A DNA stretch of 64,000 bases from Xylaria sp. FL1777 (taxonomy: Eukaryota > Ascomycota > Sordariomycetes > Xylariales > Xylariaceae). The notes beneath the pieces were generated by a model. It ran no database searches. It worked only from the letters and a program-made list of their open reading frames with translations, and was not told where the DNA came from. Every line of letters starts with the position of its first letter. The stretch's first letter is position 1. Location: contig MU400567.1 in NCBI GenBank assembly GCA_022578965.1, forward strand, positions 186,001 to 250,000, read 5' to 3'. The position numbers were made by a program, and so were the translations under genes. Of the stretch, positions 13,421 to 25,892 are shown in pieces.

Positions 13421-16161
13421 TGCAAGTATTTAGTGCTTTTTAGTTTTTATTAATTATAAAGTCTTTTTGTGCTATTTATATAAGCTTTTAAATGTTATAA
13501 AAGAAAAATTATATAGTAAATCCTTTAGTTTTAATAAAACTATTTATTTATTATATAAGTATTTATAGCAGCTATATTATTAGTAATATAAAAATAATAT
13601 TGTTTTATTAAGGATTTCTTATAAAAACTATTTTGCTTGTTTTTAGTTAAAACTTTAAAGGTATACTGCTTTAACATAAAAAAATAGCCCCTTTTTTATT
13701 AATTATTAACTAAAGCACTACAAATCTTTAGTAATAAAACTAGCCTATAAAAATAGTTTTAATTTAACGGAATAAAAAGTACTACTAATAGTCTTTTTTA
13801 TATAATAAAACAACTAGTTATTTATATAATCTATAAAAATACTAAAACAAACAAAGCATTATTACATATATTATTAACTTTAATTTAAGCTAAGTAAAAC
13901 TACTAAAATACTATATGCTGCAATAGCAATTAAAAAAAAGCCTTAGTATACTATTAAACTATAAAGCTTCTTACTTAAAAGTGCAAAGCTTATATAAAGT
14001 GCTTTATATTTAGTTCTAGTTTTAAAACTAGCTTTACTTTTGCTTAGCGCTATAGAACTAAGAAAAAGTTCTTTATAACAACAATATTTACGGCTTCTTG
14101 CTATATTTAAGCATTGCAAAAACGGAAAAAAGCTTAGGCATATTTTATATACTTAATACTTTATTTTATAAAATAGCATTACGCTTAACGTAATATATAA
14201 CTAATTATGCTGCGTTTAATACAAAAAGCTTAAAACATATAAAATTATTTACTAAAGTATATGCTTATTTGCTTTATAAAACTATTTTCTTTTTATAATA
14301 CTAACGCATTTTTTATATTTATTTAATTACTTAAGTAGTTTTTTTTAACTACATAAAGCTTTTACTTTTCTTAATTTTATTATTGCTTAATTTTTCTTTT
14401 ATTTATTTATTTGCTCCTTTAATTATTTTTTTGTTATTTTATTTAAGTACTTAAAAAGCTACTAAAACTAAAAAAAGTTAAAAATATTAAGTTTATTAAA
14501 CAGTTTTTATTTATGTTTATTTAATTATATAGCTTTTAAAGCCTAATAAACTATTTAAAAGGTTATAGCTTATTACTTTACTTAGTAATAAGCTTTAAAA
14601 AAACCTTAAAAGCTATATTATAATATTTAGTATTTGTTTGTTTTTTTTAGTTTATTTTTTGTTACTTTTTCATTTTGTTACTATAAATCTGTTTTTATTA
14701 ACTTAAAACTTTACCTTTTTTTTTAACGCTTAAGAATAACTTTTTTTAAACAAAAATATAACTTTCTTTATACGTAATAGCTTAACATTGTTCCAAAATA
14801 GCTACAACTAGCGTTTTATAAATTAACAATAGCAAAATTATTATTAATACGAACTGCTTTTATTAAGTATTTATTTATTTTAATAATGCTAAAAAGCTAT
14901 TACACTTAAATATATAAATCTAAATTAAGTGCTTAATTTATGTAGTTAAAAATTTAGCTATTAGTAATACTGCTTAAAATACCTTAAGCAGTAATACTTA
15001 CAAACAGTACTATGTTTTGCTTATTTATAACTATGCATTTAGCGCTAATTGTTTTAAATAAGTTTGCTATTATTTTTTTTTTTTATGCTTTTTGTACTTT
15101 AAAAAACATAAATTGCTAATAAAATAATATAGTAAATTTAAACAGTTAATTTATGCTTGCTTTAAGCGTATTAAAATAAGCAAAATTATTGCATAACTTG
15201 CTTTATATGCTATACTTTTGCTACTTATGCTTAAAGTTATATATACTACTTGCTTTAACTAAGTTTTATATGTTAGGACTTAACTAGTTAAGCTAATAAT
15301 ATATAAACTATTTGTTAAATGCTTTTAAACTGTTTATATATTTAGTATAAAAAACAAAGTGTTTTTTTTTTATTAAATTAATAACTTTTTAACGTATTGC
15401 ACTACTAAGCGCAAGTTTATAATATTATAGAAGCTATATTACTAGTTTGTAGCTAAGTTAAAAACTGTAATGCTACTAATATTGCGCAACTTAACTTTAT
15501 ACGTGGTTTAATAAAACAGATTTTAGGCAAAAAGCTAACTAAGTATTTTATTTATAATTTCTGCAAAAAAACTAATAACTTTATTAGCTATATTAAATAG
15601 CAAATAAATCTTATAACGTATTATATTTTTAACTAAGCAGCTATTACTAATAATTTCTATATTATTGCTTTTTATAAGCAAAATGTATTAAATAAAAAAA
15701 GAAATAAGCTAAAGTTTGCTAATGCGGTTAAAAAACAATTAAACAAATTACTAAAATTATTAGATCGCTATAAAAATTTTAACCATAATAAAAATTAAAT
15801 TAAACACGTAAAAATAAAGAAGACATATAATAATTAAAACTAAACGTATTTTTCTTTATATTATTTAATAAAGTAAATAGCTTATAGCTAAAGTTGCACT
15901 AGTTATAATAATAATCTTATTTATAGTTATATTAACTAGTTGTTCTTTTAATAATCTTTTATTATATTAAAGTAAATACTAGCTTAGCTAAACTACTAGC
16001 TTAATAAGCTTATATATATTACGATTTTTTTATTTGTTTTATACTAGCTAGCTTTTAAAACTTAGATCTTTTAAAGACTGTTTTTATGAGCTTTTCTAAA
16101 AAGTGCACTAGTTAACTTTTATATAACTAAGCGTTTACACACTTAAACGTAACATCTTTTG
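13421..16161. other. AT-rich stretch, nothing recognisable
   Basis: No gene, repeat partner or protein motif identified on either strand. Confidence 0.5.
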
Positions 16162-16491
16162 TATAACAAGAGCTAGTATTAAAGCTTAAAATTAAGTTAT
16201 TAACCCTTTATTTTAAATATAATAATTTGTTATAGCTGCAAAAGTTTATACTTTTTATATAAGCTGTTGCTAAGCATAATAGCTGTTTTTAAGTTTATAT
16301 ATAATTAGTTCAGGCTTTTTAACCTTTAGGGTTTGCTTATATGTTTTAAATTTACAAGAGCTAAATAGTTTTACTTTTAGTACGCAAAACAGTTTTAATA
16401 AGTCTTAATTTAGCGTAGTATGGTCTTAGTGTTTTATTAAACTATGCATTTAGAAATAACACAAAATGTTTAGCTAGTTTAATACGTATAA
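16162..16491 (+). repeat. Dispersed repeat R1, copy 3
   Basis: Third copy of the R1 family (330 bp), same orientation as copies 1 and 2, starting TATAACAAGAGCTA and ending TACGTATA. It lies just 34 bp upstream of the gypsy element's 5' LTR, so the gypsy element inserted immediately beside it. CTTTT occurs on both sides (16156-16160 and 16496-16500), a possible but unproven target duplication with slightly different ends from those of copy 2. Confidence 0.8.
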
Positions 16492-16525
16492 TAACCTTTT
16501 TACGATAATTTTAAATACATTTATT

Positions 16526-16685
16526 TGTTATATAACTTATAAGTTATAAACTTACTATATATAGTATTTTATAGCAGTTTATATATAATATAGCTTTATT
16601 TTTTTTAAAACAATAATATTACTAAAATATAACTAAATATATTATAATATAAAAATTACTAAAGCTATAAACATTTATTGCTATA
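16526..16685 (+). repeat. 5' LTR of gypsy element
   Basis: 160 bp, from TGTTATATAACTTATAAGTT to GCTATA. Aligns without gaps to 23406-23565 with 24 differences, all transitions. The TG start is intact; the CA end has become TA. Confidence 0.93.
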
Positions 16686-16687
16686 AT

Positions 16688-16694
16688 TAGTAGC
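16688..16694 (+). other. Probable primer-binding site
   Basis: TAGTAGC begins 2 bp after the 5' LTR. With one G-to-A change it would read TGGTAGC, the complement of a tRNA 3' end (...GCTACCA, as in initiator Met-tRNA), the usual minus-strand primer of LTR elements. Only seven bases are diagnostic, so the tRNA assignment is tentative. Confidence 0.5.
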
Positions 16695-19600
16695 TAGCAA
16701 TTAAGATCGCCTTTTTGCTTTTTTTTTTGCTTATTTTTTTTTTTCTTTTCTTTTTTTTTGCAGTTAAAATGCTTTCTGCCTGTATAATTTAAGCTAAGCT
16801 TTTCTTTATTACAAAATATATATTCTGCTAAAAGTTTACTATTATTAAACCTAGAATTATTATTTTGCTAGTTAAAAAATGTTTATACTTTAGTTAAATT
16901 TAGCGCTATTTTTTAAGCTAAGTAGTTATTTTGCAACTAAATTAACAAAACATAGCTAAATTAAAAATTATACAACTATTAGCGCAGTTATAAATAGTTT
17001 GCTTTAATATTACAAAATATTAGCTTTTATAGTTAAAAGCTTTCGAAAGCATAACTTAAGATTTTACTTAAATTATATATAATTACTAAAAGCTTATTTT
17101 TTATAGTTTATTTTTTTGCAAGCTTATGACATAAAACGCAAGAAATGCACTTTTTAGTTATTAATTAGCCTGGTTTTTTACTATATAACACCTAAATACC
17201 AAGTTGTTTAAACTTTAAGATTTAAAGTAAAAGGTACTTTTTTTTAACCTTTTTACTTTTGTAACTGCTATACAATCAAAAAGTGCAAAGCAAACATTTA
17301 ATAATATTATTTTATATTTTTTTAAGTAAGCTAAATTATAACAAAAGTTTTAAACTTTCTTTAATAATTAGCAAAAAGCGTACTTATATATAGCAGTTAT
17401 TCTTACTTTGCTTAAAAAACTATACTTTATTGTTTTACTTAAATTTTCTACTTTATTTAAGCAATCTAAAACCTCTTTAAAGTATAATACTAAAAAGTTA
17501 ACTACTTAATTGTTTATTAAGCTTAATATTTATAATATCTTTACTATGGCTAATTTAGAACTATTAGCAAAAAACGCTGCAAATTTTATTGCTATAGCTT
17601 TTAAACGTTATAAAACTAATATATCTAAAGTAGTAGCACAAATAATTTTATAAACTTACAATTTTCTTAGTTTAAATAGCAGATTACTTAAGCCTAAAAA
17701 AGTCAGATTTTTTAACTTTTTATTTACTAATAATAACGGCTTAAAAGCGGTATTTTATAAAAAACAAACTATTTATATAAACGTTTAAGCTTTTATAAAT
17801 AAACTAACATATTTAGCTGCTGTTTAAAGTAAAAACAAGGTTAAAGCAGTTTAAATTACTTGCTTTTAAACTATAACTTTTGCTTAGCATACTATTAAAC
17901 TCTTAGAACTAAAAAAAATCGCTTTTAGTTCTAGTAATATTAAGCTTGTTTGCTTTATACTTTAAAAGCGCTTTAAGAAAAATTATAGTAACGCTTTATA
18001 AAGTTTATAGTTTAGTTAATTTATTATGCATAACTTATAGCAAAATAAACCTATTTGCTTATTTATTTAATGTATTATTTAAAATGCTAAGTTATGCAAT
18101 TATTCCAAGGAAAACTAGCTTTTAGTTGCCTTTAAAGCACTTAATCTATAGATTTAAAGTTAATTGTTTAAGCCTACAAAAAAAACCACCCTTAGCAAAT
18201 TTCTTAGTTAAATTAATAACAAAGAAAGTATTTTAATTAGCAAAGCTTGTTAACTTTTGCAAATATTAGTTGCTTTTTTTTAATAGGTTTTTGCTTACTA
18301 TAGCAAGTAATACATTTTTTGTTTTCCTTTTCTGCAAAAAAATCAGTATTCCCTGCAAGATTTTTAAAATTCTTAACATAAACGTTTAGTTAACTAAGCA
18401 CCTTACTAATTATAAAATTAAAGCAATTATCCTAGTTACTTATTACAAAACAAAAGAAATTAATACTTTAAAGAAAATTATCAGAAATATAAAAACTAAG
18501 GTTATTAGCTACAAAACGCTTTTTTTGCTTAAAGTCCTAATTAAAAACTAAGTAAACGTTCTTAAATAGGTTAAGATTCCTAAAAAAAACAAGTATAATA
18601 AGCAAATTCTTTTTTTTCTCCACGTTACTAAAATTTTTTTCCCTTGCGTTAATGAAATCTGACTTATTAGTAACGCTATTAAACTAGTTCTTAAAAAGCA
18701 CTGTATGGCGTAAATAAAAAACATAACTACCTGAATTAACTATAAGATCTTAAGCAAACACTTAAAGACATCAAGAATTATAACGCTACAGCTAATGATT
18801 TTATCCTTTTTAATGGCTTTATTTTAAATAATTTCGGTTCTTTGGATTTTAAGGAAAATACACTACAAAAAGCTACTAATTTCGGTATAATAGCTATAAA
18901 AAAGCCTTATATATTTTATAAGTCTTATGTTTGCACTTTTTGTTATTAAGTATTTTTTTCTAATAATAAGCTCTACGAATATATTTAAAATACATATAAA
19001 AACCAAAAAGAAGCTAATATTGCTATTGCAGCAAATGTTTGCTTTATACACTACGTAAACCTTTATATAAACTTGTTTTCCATTTTAACGAATCCTTTTA
19101 CTTTAGCAAAATCTTTTTACTTTAGTTATGTGTTCCTTTGTTCTAAAGCCATTACTAAAACTAATACTTCTATAGTTATTTTATCGGTTAATTTTACTCC
19201 TAATATTAGCACTAAGTTTACATATAAGTTTAAAACTTACTTTTAAATGTTCTTTATAATTTTACTTACGTTTAAGCATTAAGTAGCTATTGTTAAAAAT
19301 ATAAGCTGCACTAAAAGTTTAGCTAACACTAATTAAATACTATTTAAGTATTCAAGAATTAAAGTTTGTAAGCAAGCTACTTTTATAATTATTAAAAGCA
19401 TAGCTAATAATAATTACACTACGTTGCACTATATTATTATATCTTTTTATTTTAAAAGTAGTTATAACAATAAACTTGCTATTACTAGTTTTATGCGCAA
19501 AGTTGCTTTTATAAAAAGTTTGTAAGCCCGCATGCTTATTAATATAAATATTCTTAATACAAAACCTTTCAACATTATTTTCTTACAAAAGTTAGCTATT

Positions 19601-20379
19601 ATTTAATCGTATAAAGTAGTTATACCTTTTAACATTATTTTATAGCTATATGTTCGCAAAGCTTTAATTAAAGCAGCTTAAACAACGCAAATTCTCTTTC
19701 GATCTATTAAAGTTATTTTAGTTAAGCATAACGCCGCATTTACATAAAACAGTTTGTTTAAACTTATATCTTAAGAAATTTTAGCTTTTGCTGCTTTAGC
19801 AAATAATTAACTTTTATATTTACTCGTACGCAACAACTTAAACATTGCAGTTACTTTTTATAAACATTTCACTTTAGGTTTTTTTGCACTAATAAAACCT
19901 AATTGCAAAAAATATATAGTTATAAAGCCAAATAATCTAGATTTAGCTATACATTAGCTACAAACCTTCGATAAGCTGTTAGTTAACCTTTAGGATTTTA
20001 CTACGTTAACTGCAAACATTATTTAACACTTTATAAGCATTACAATTTTTAAACATAAGAACCTTTAAATAACTTAAGCTTTTTATAACTTTATATCGGA
20101 TTTCGAAAATGTTTTCTATAACACTAGATTTGCTATAGTTTTTAAGAATAACTAGCTAGTTTTTTATTTTATTCTTAATTAAGAAAAGCAAATTCTTAAG
20201 AAATATTAAGTGTATTTTATAAACGCAAAAAACTAATGCGTTATTTAAAAAACAATTAAGGAATTATGTTGCATATATAAAATTTATCGAATAACTTAGC
20301 TTACGCTTTTCTTTTTCCCTATTTTTGTTGTTTAAAGAACTATTATAAACCTATAACAGCTAGGAAAAATTTAGCGTAA
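16695..20379 (+). pseudogene. Gypsy 5' interior, expected gag-protease, unresolved
   Basis: By position this should hold gag and protease. Stops are dense and I found no zinc knuckle or Asp-Thr/Ser-Gly protease motif. A 36-codon open piece begins at 17546. The part around 18,590-18,860 is less AT-rich than its surroundings. Assignment rests on position only. Confidence 0.4.
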
Positions 20380-20965
20380 AGGTTATATAGTTGTTAACGT
20401 GCGCGCTTTTAATAAAATTAATCTCAAAAATTTTTACTTTATGAAGTCCTAAAAGCAAATATTAAGTAAAATGTTTAGTAAACCTTATTTTTTACTGCTT
20501 AACGCTATTGCCTTTTATTACTAGTAAATAACTTATTTTTTTATTAAGTGGGCTATAATTATAATAACTTATAAAAGCTAATATATATTTAATTGTTTTA
20601 TTATAAGCTATAAAAATAGCAATGCTTACGTTTAGCGTTAAATAAATATTTTGCTTAAGTTTGTTTTTTTAGCTAATTGCTATTGCAATAACATTTGCGT
20701 TTTTTTTACTAATTTCGCAAGTTATTTTGATTATTTAAAGCAAGTTTTATTTTTTCTGCGTTCAAAAAACATTTCTATTGGCTTTTCGAAGTCTTTTGTA
20801 GGCTTTTTTAATGCAGTTGTTTTAAGCTATTATATTAATTTTTTTAGTTTATTTATAACTAAAAAAAGGCTTACTGCTATTAAAAAACTCATTTTCTTTG
20901 TTTTTTTTAAAGACTTAGAGATATTCTTTAGCTTTACTAAATATATATATAGTAATATTTCCTAA
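20380..20965 (+). pseudogene. Gypsy reverse transcriptase fossil
   Basis: Conceptual translation gives the VVxxRxxNKI strand (from about 20,390), then the catalytic hairpin as YCNN (20681-20692) where active enzymes have YxDD, then a readable thumb region (KQVLFFLRSKNISIGFSKSF and onward to 20965) matching the segment after YxDD in fungal gypsy RTs. The last 104 codons (20651-20965) are still open without a stop. Both aspartates have become asparagine (AAT AAC), consistent with G-to-A on the coding strand, so catalysis would be lost. It lies in pol upstream of the RNase H remnant. Confidence 0.9.
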
Positions 20966-21509
20966 TATGCTTAAATCGTTAAACTGCTAAAGCATTGAAA
21001 AACTGCAATAATTTAACAGCATTTATGCAAAAGCAAAACTAAAGTCCAACGCAAAAAATAAGCAGCTAGCATACTAATTAATACTTTCTTTAAGTTCGAA
21101 TTATCTGCTTTTATTTCTTTTAAAAAAGCTTTTATTAAGCATACTATACTTTTTTACTTTAATTTTAACTATATTTTATGCATTAATTTTAACGTTTTTT
21201 AACATAATATTAGAGTTTTTATATATTATATAACTAAAGAAACCTTAGCTAAATTGCTTATTAATAGCATACTAGGTACTTTTTCCTTTAAAACTGCAAT
21301 TTAGCTAATTGCTTTTTTGTTACGTTGTTTTATAACAGCAAAAAAAAAGTACTAGCTTACTAAAATAAAAGTTCTAAGTTTTGTTTAAACTTTTAAGAAA
21401 ACAAAACACTAAATAAATGTTGCTTAGTTAAGTGTTTACGTTTTTATAAATTATTGAGCTATAATCGGAATAACTAAACATAAAGATATTATAAACTTTA
21501 TAGCCCTTA

Positions 21510-21635
21510 GTAACAAAAATCTCCGCTTAGTTCGCACAATAAAGTATATTTCCCGTTTTAACGTTATTATTTTCTATAAACTAAGGAAACTTTATATTAT
21601 CCCTAATGCTTTATTTAGACTTTTTACTAATAATA
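21510..21635 (+). pseudogene. Gypsy RNase H C-terminal fossil
   Basis: The frame reads NLRLVRTIKYISRFNVIIF, then KLRKLYIIPNALFRLFT. This fits the conserved end of gypsy RNase H, where the usual pattern is a ...H(K)PGK...PDALSRL tail; Asp of PDALSRL is now Asn. The region between RT and this tail (about 20,970-21,510) should contain the rest of RNase H but is too eroded to read. Confidence 0.8.
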
Positions 21636-22199
21636 ATTCTTCTAACAATACTTCTTTTAGCTTAAAAGCAAAAAGCAGACTTAACTTGCTTCCTAATAAG
21701 TTAGCTAAACATTAAGCTTTATTTTCTAAGATTTTTTAAGCTATAAGATTTGCTTTAGCTTATAACAACACTGCAGATTAACCAGGCAAAAATATAGCCT
21801 TAATTAAGATTTTTTCTATGTTTAAACGTTAGCTTTAATATAGTTATTTTAAAAACTTTAAATAGTTTATAATACTTAATGTTATTAAGCGAAATTAGCT
21901 GTTTAGTAATAATAAAGCTAAGTTATTATTCTTTGTAAAAAACAGATTAATCTAGAAAAAATCTAATACTTTGGATTGCTTTTGCATACTCCGCTTTTGT
22001 TACATAAACATATTTAAGCTTCTCTACAGCAAAAACTATATTAGCTATAACAAGTTTAAAGATTCTCTAATTAGCTTTATTGTTAACTGCAAAAAACTTA
22101 TTAAATATTTTAAGTTTTGCTTGCAATATGCTATTATGTGCACTTAAACTCATAAGCTATATAAGTTTTTATAACTTATTTTTAGCTCTTTATGCTTAT

Positions 22200-23100
22200 T
22201 TTATATAGTTACTATAAATATAGCGCTAGGTTTCCTTAAATTATTAAGCGGCTATAATATATTCTTATTTATTGTTTGCAAGCTATTTAAAGCCACTTAA
22301 ATTGTCCCTAGTTGTTATAATTAAACCGCTACTTAATAGGCTAACGCTATTATTAATCGTTTTTTTATTACTAGTTAAAGAATTCCTAAGATTATAATAA
22401 ATAACCATAACTTTAAGTTTCTTGCAGAACTCTAAATATAAATCTAAATATGCTTTAGTATAAAGCTACTTTATGTTACAATATATAAACTATTTATTAA
22501 TAAACAAACTAAAAGAATAATTTGCATAATTAAATTAATATTTCGCTTTTATTTTTACACTTTAAATAATTTACGCAAATAAAACAAAGCAGCCCCTTAA
22601 CTTTAGTTCGAACTTAATAATATGCGCTCGATTTTCTCTAGAACATCCCTTAATAAGATTATTTTAGGTTTTATACTTAACTTTCTTTTTAACACGCTAG
22701 TTAAACTTAATAATCAGGAATTTCTAATGACCTAAATTAAAGCTTATAATACTATAGCTATTTCTGCGATGTTTATAAAGAAGTACTATAATAATAAGCA
22801 CTAACTTTTTTTTTTTAACGTTAGCTAATAAATGCTTTTATATTTACACAAGGGCTACAACATTTTTAAAGCAGCTATTTTAGGTAAAAAACTTAGTTAG
22901 TAATACGCTAGACTTTTTATTATTGTTAAACGTATTAGCAAATTAGCATACAGACTAGATTTTTTTTTTTACTACAAAATCTATAATGTTATTTTAGTTA
23001 ACTACTTTAAACTAGCACTACTTATAGATATATTTAGTTGCTTTTTTTTATACTTTAAGGAAATATATTTTAAAGCTTACAACTAACGTATTATTAATAA
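22200..23100 (+). pseudogene. Gypsy integrase fossil
   Basis: Core (22,200-22,440): a SGYNIFLFIVCKLFK strand is followed by IINNHNFKFL, the counterpart of the ISDRDPKF motif with the catalytic Asp now Asn. C-terminal part (22,600-23,080): LHKGYN, KLSxQYA and VKRISKLAYRLD stretches match the GPY/F region of chromovirus integrases, read through several stops. It continues directly into the chromodomain. Confidence 0.88.
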
Positions 23101-23110
23101 AAACCACTAA

Positions 23111-23260
23111 AAAAAAAAGTATTTAGTAAAGTATATTAGTCTAGGTTCAGAATATTATAAATGGCTATTAGCAACAGAGTTAAGAAATGAACTAAGCAAA
23201 TTAATAGCGGATTATAAAATGCGTAAACTAGCTGCTATTACAGTAAATATTAAAAGTTAA
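23111..23260 (+). pseudogene. Chromodomain fossil at integrase C-terminus
   Basis: The frame KYLVKYISLGSEYYKWL, then a TELRN segment, matches the YLVKWxGxG...WxPxxxLxN pattern of retrotransposon chromodomains. The first conserved aromatic-cage Trp (VKW) is now Tyr, while the later Trp is kept. A C-terminal chromodomain defines chromoviruses, which use it to target heterochromatin (established for the family). That fits the element's presence in such a block. Confidence 0.85.
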
Positions 23261-23405
23261 CATAAACGCACTTCGATTGCGTAAATATATAAATTATATA
23301 AATAGTAGTTATACTGCAAGTATAATATAAGAATTTGTAACTAATTAAAAAAATTGCTATTATGATTAAACGATAAAAGCATTGTTATTTTTAATAAAAG
23401 GCACT

Positions 23406-23565
23406 TATTATATAACTTATAAGTTATAAACCTATTATATGTAGTATTTTATAGCAGCTTGTATACAGTACGGCTTTATTTTTCCTAAAACAACAACACT
23501 ATTAAAATATAATTAAATATACTGTAATACAAGAATTGCTAAAGCTATAAGCATTTATTGCTACA
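23406..23565 (+). repeat. 3' LTR of gypsy element
   Basis: 160 bp, from TATTATATAACTTATAAGTT to GCTACA. Keeps the CA end; the TG start is now TA. Pairs with 16526-16685. Confidence 0.93.
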
Positions 23566-25810
23566 CTATTTTACTTTGTTAAATAATATATTAACAAAGT
23601 AGAAATAAAATTAAGCATAAATAAAAAAACAAGAATAAACATATTTTACTAATAGTAAGTATCCTAGTTTTATTATTAGGTTAAAAAACTAGCTACTAAT
23701 TATATATTAAGTATATATATATAAAAAGTTATTAGTTTAAACGTTTATTTATAGTATAAGTTCTTTGCTACTTAGCTGTTTGTTTTTAAAGCGGCTTTAA
23801 ACTAACTGTTTAAGCTTACTTAGATTTCTTAAATAGCGCTTAAAGCTATGCTTGTTTATATTACGTTATGTTTTTTAGCAGCTATACTTGCAGCTATAGC
23901 AACGTTAAAACTAGCTTTAAAAACTGCTATATTAAGTATTAGCTAATTATATATGCGCAGCAACTAAATTGCTTTTACTATCGTAAAATTGTGCTTTAAT
24001 ACGTGCTAAGCTATTTACGTTGTTAAGCTTATTATCTGCGATTTACTAGTTACTGCTACAGTTACAAAAATATAGTTGTTCGTATGCATAATTATTAACA
24101 GTGTTATTAAAAATAAAGGCTACTTATTTGCGCAAATAAAATTAGCTTCGCTTAGCTTAAAGCTAAACTTGTTACGTATTCCTAGGATTAAAAAATTATT
24201 TATTTCGTTGTTAAAAATAACATTTATTAATAGCACTATTAAAATATTCCCAAAAAGCAGGTTTATTATTGTTATACTAAATGTTAAAATAAATGAATAT
24301 AGTACACTTTATACCTTTTAAGCTATATATATATATTACTTATCTTTTTTAACTTTTAGGTTACTTTTCTTACTTTTAGTTATTTTAAATATATTATTTT
24401 ACTTGCTATATTGTACACTTTTTTATACCTTTAATACCTTTTAACTTTTAAGTTACTTTTTTTACTTTTAGTTATTTTAAATATATTACTTTATTTGCTA
24501 TATTGTACTTTTTTCTATAACTTTAATACTAAAAACAGCTATTTTTAAGCAGTTAACTATTATTATATGCGATGTTTTATAGCTTAGCGTTATATAAGTT
24601 CTTTTTAGTGTATAGTTTTTAATAAGCTATAATAAGCTAATAAGCGCATAGCAAAAAAATGGAATTATACTACTAAGAGCAAAATCTTAAGCTTACAACA
24701 AATTTTATATTAAGAAATTCTATTTTATTATTTTAACGCTAGCTATTATATAGCATACTATATTTTTAGTTATAGCAAATTTATTTTAAGCTACAAAAAA
24801 AGCTAGTTAAATAACGTTGTACTAAAGTAAAGCACCGAACTTTCTATATACAAATTTTAGTTTGTATAGCTTGCTTAGTATACTAGCTATTAAGCTGCTA
24901 AAAATGCTTTTTTTAACATTGTTCTTATTTATATTTTTAAAAGCAGCAGTAAGTGCTGCTTTTTAGTAGTTAATAACTGTATATTTCCCGTTTTTATTCC
25001 AGATTAAAGCAAAACCTTTGCTACTAAAACTAAAGTAATACATGCTAATTATATTAACGTAAAGCTAGGTACTAACGAATGCATTTATAGCTTTTCTTTA
25101 TAAAGGGCCCTTATAATAAGTTTAATATTCTTTATAGCTAGTTATAAGGTTATTATAAAAAAACGCTAAAAAGATGAACTTTTTTACTTACTTTACGGGC
25201 TAATAAGTTAATATCGATCTAACTACAGACTTTACTTTTAAAAGCAATAGCACTTTAACAATTAAATAAAATAAATTTAAGCATGCTTTAGTTATTAAAT
25301 TTCTACTAATGATAAAAAAAAGCAAAGCTAAGCAATACTATAGCAAGCAGCAGCAATAAGCTTTGCAGTAAATCAAACAAAACTCCTAGCAATTTTTTTT
25401 AGTATAAACATTTAACAAAGAAAAAATAAAAACTAAATATATACTTATTTTAGTAAAACTATTTTATAAAAAAGCTTTATAATAAATAACGCAAAACTAA
25501 AAAACTAATATTAGGTGTAATAGCAAAGCAAAAATAAAGAATTATACTAAGCAAATATAACAATCGTTTTAAACATGTAATGCTAACAGTACAATTTAAA
25601 AACCTAGTTATATATAAAACTTATTAATTAATAATATATATAAGCAAAATAAAAACATTAATAAATGTTTTACATTGTTAATAATGCTAGTAGCTTAAAT
25701 AGAGTTGCTAGCTAACTATATTAACTAAGCTATTAAATAAAATAGCTAATTAACTAAGAACTGCTATAGTATTTTTATTAAATTACTTAGTAAATTAAAG
25801 AACAAGTTAC
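23566..25810. other. AT-rich spacer between gypsy and copia elements
   Basis: Contains R2 copy C (24283-24529) and an 81-codon open frame (24076-24321) rich in Lys, Leu and Ile with no recognisable domain. Nothing else identified. Confidence 0.5.
24283..24529 (-). repeat. Dispersed repeat R2, copy C, inverted with partial tandem unit
   Basis: Reverse-complement copy of R2 (24283-24438), followed by a second, partial unit (24439-24529) repeating about 90 bp of the same sequence. Both hold the TTTTAGTTATTTTAAATATATTA block, and both end in ACTTTAATAC or CCTTTAATACC. The tandem arrangement supports a satellite-like origin for R2. Confidence 0.75.
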
Positions 25811-25892
25811 TATTAAATATAAAGAACTATATCTTAAGCTAAATTATTTAATTAATAGGTATTTAAAAGTAAACCTATGTTAAAAAAACAGA
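25811..25892 (+). repeat. 5' flanking repeat of copia element (LTR remnant)
   Basis: 82 bp, ungapped match to 31229-31310 with 10 differences, all transitions. Similarity stops at both ends, so it is only part of an LTR or the LTR is truncated. Confidence 0.75.

Larger units (their letters stand above)
16521..23570 (+). mobile_element. Ty3/gypsy chromovirus LTR retrotransposon, RIP-inactivated
   Basis: Complete 7.04-kb element: 160-bp LTRs at 16526-16685 and 23406-23565, a primer-binding site 2 bp inside the 5' LTR, and an interior whose + strand still translates, through many stops, to pol in gypsy order (RT, RNase H, integrase, chromodomain). The 5 bp outside the LTRs are TTATT and CTATT, a target duplication with one transition. 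LTRs differ by 24 transitions, no transversions and no indels. RT, RNase H tail and integrase match the fungal chromovirus pattern residue by residue. Catalytic aspartates in RT and integrase are now asparagines, so the element is dead. Gag and protease were not resolved in the 5' half. Confidence 0.93.
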
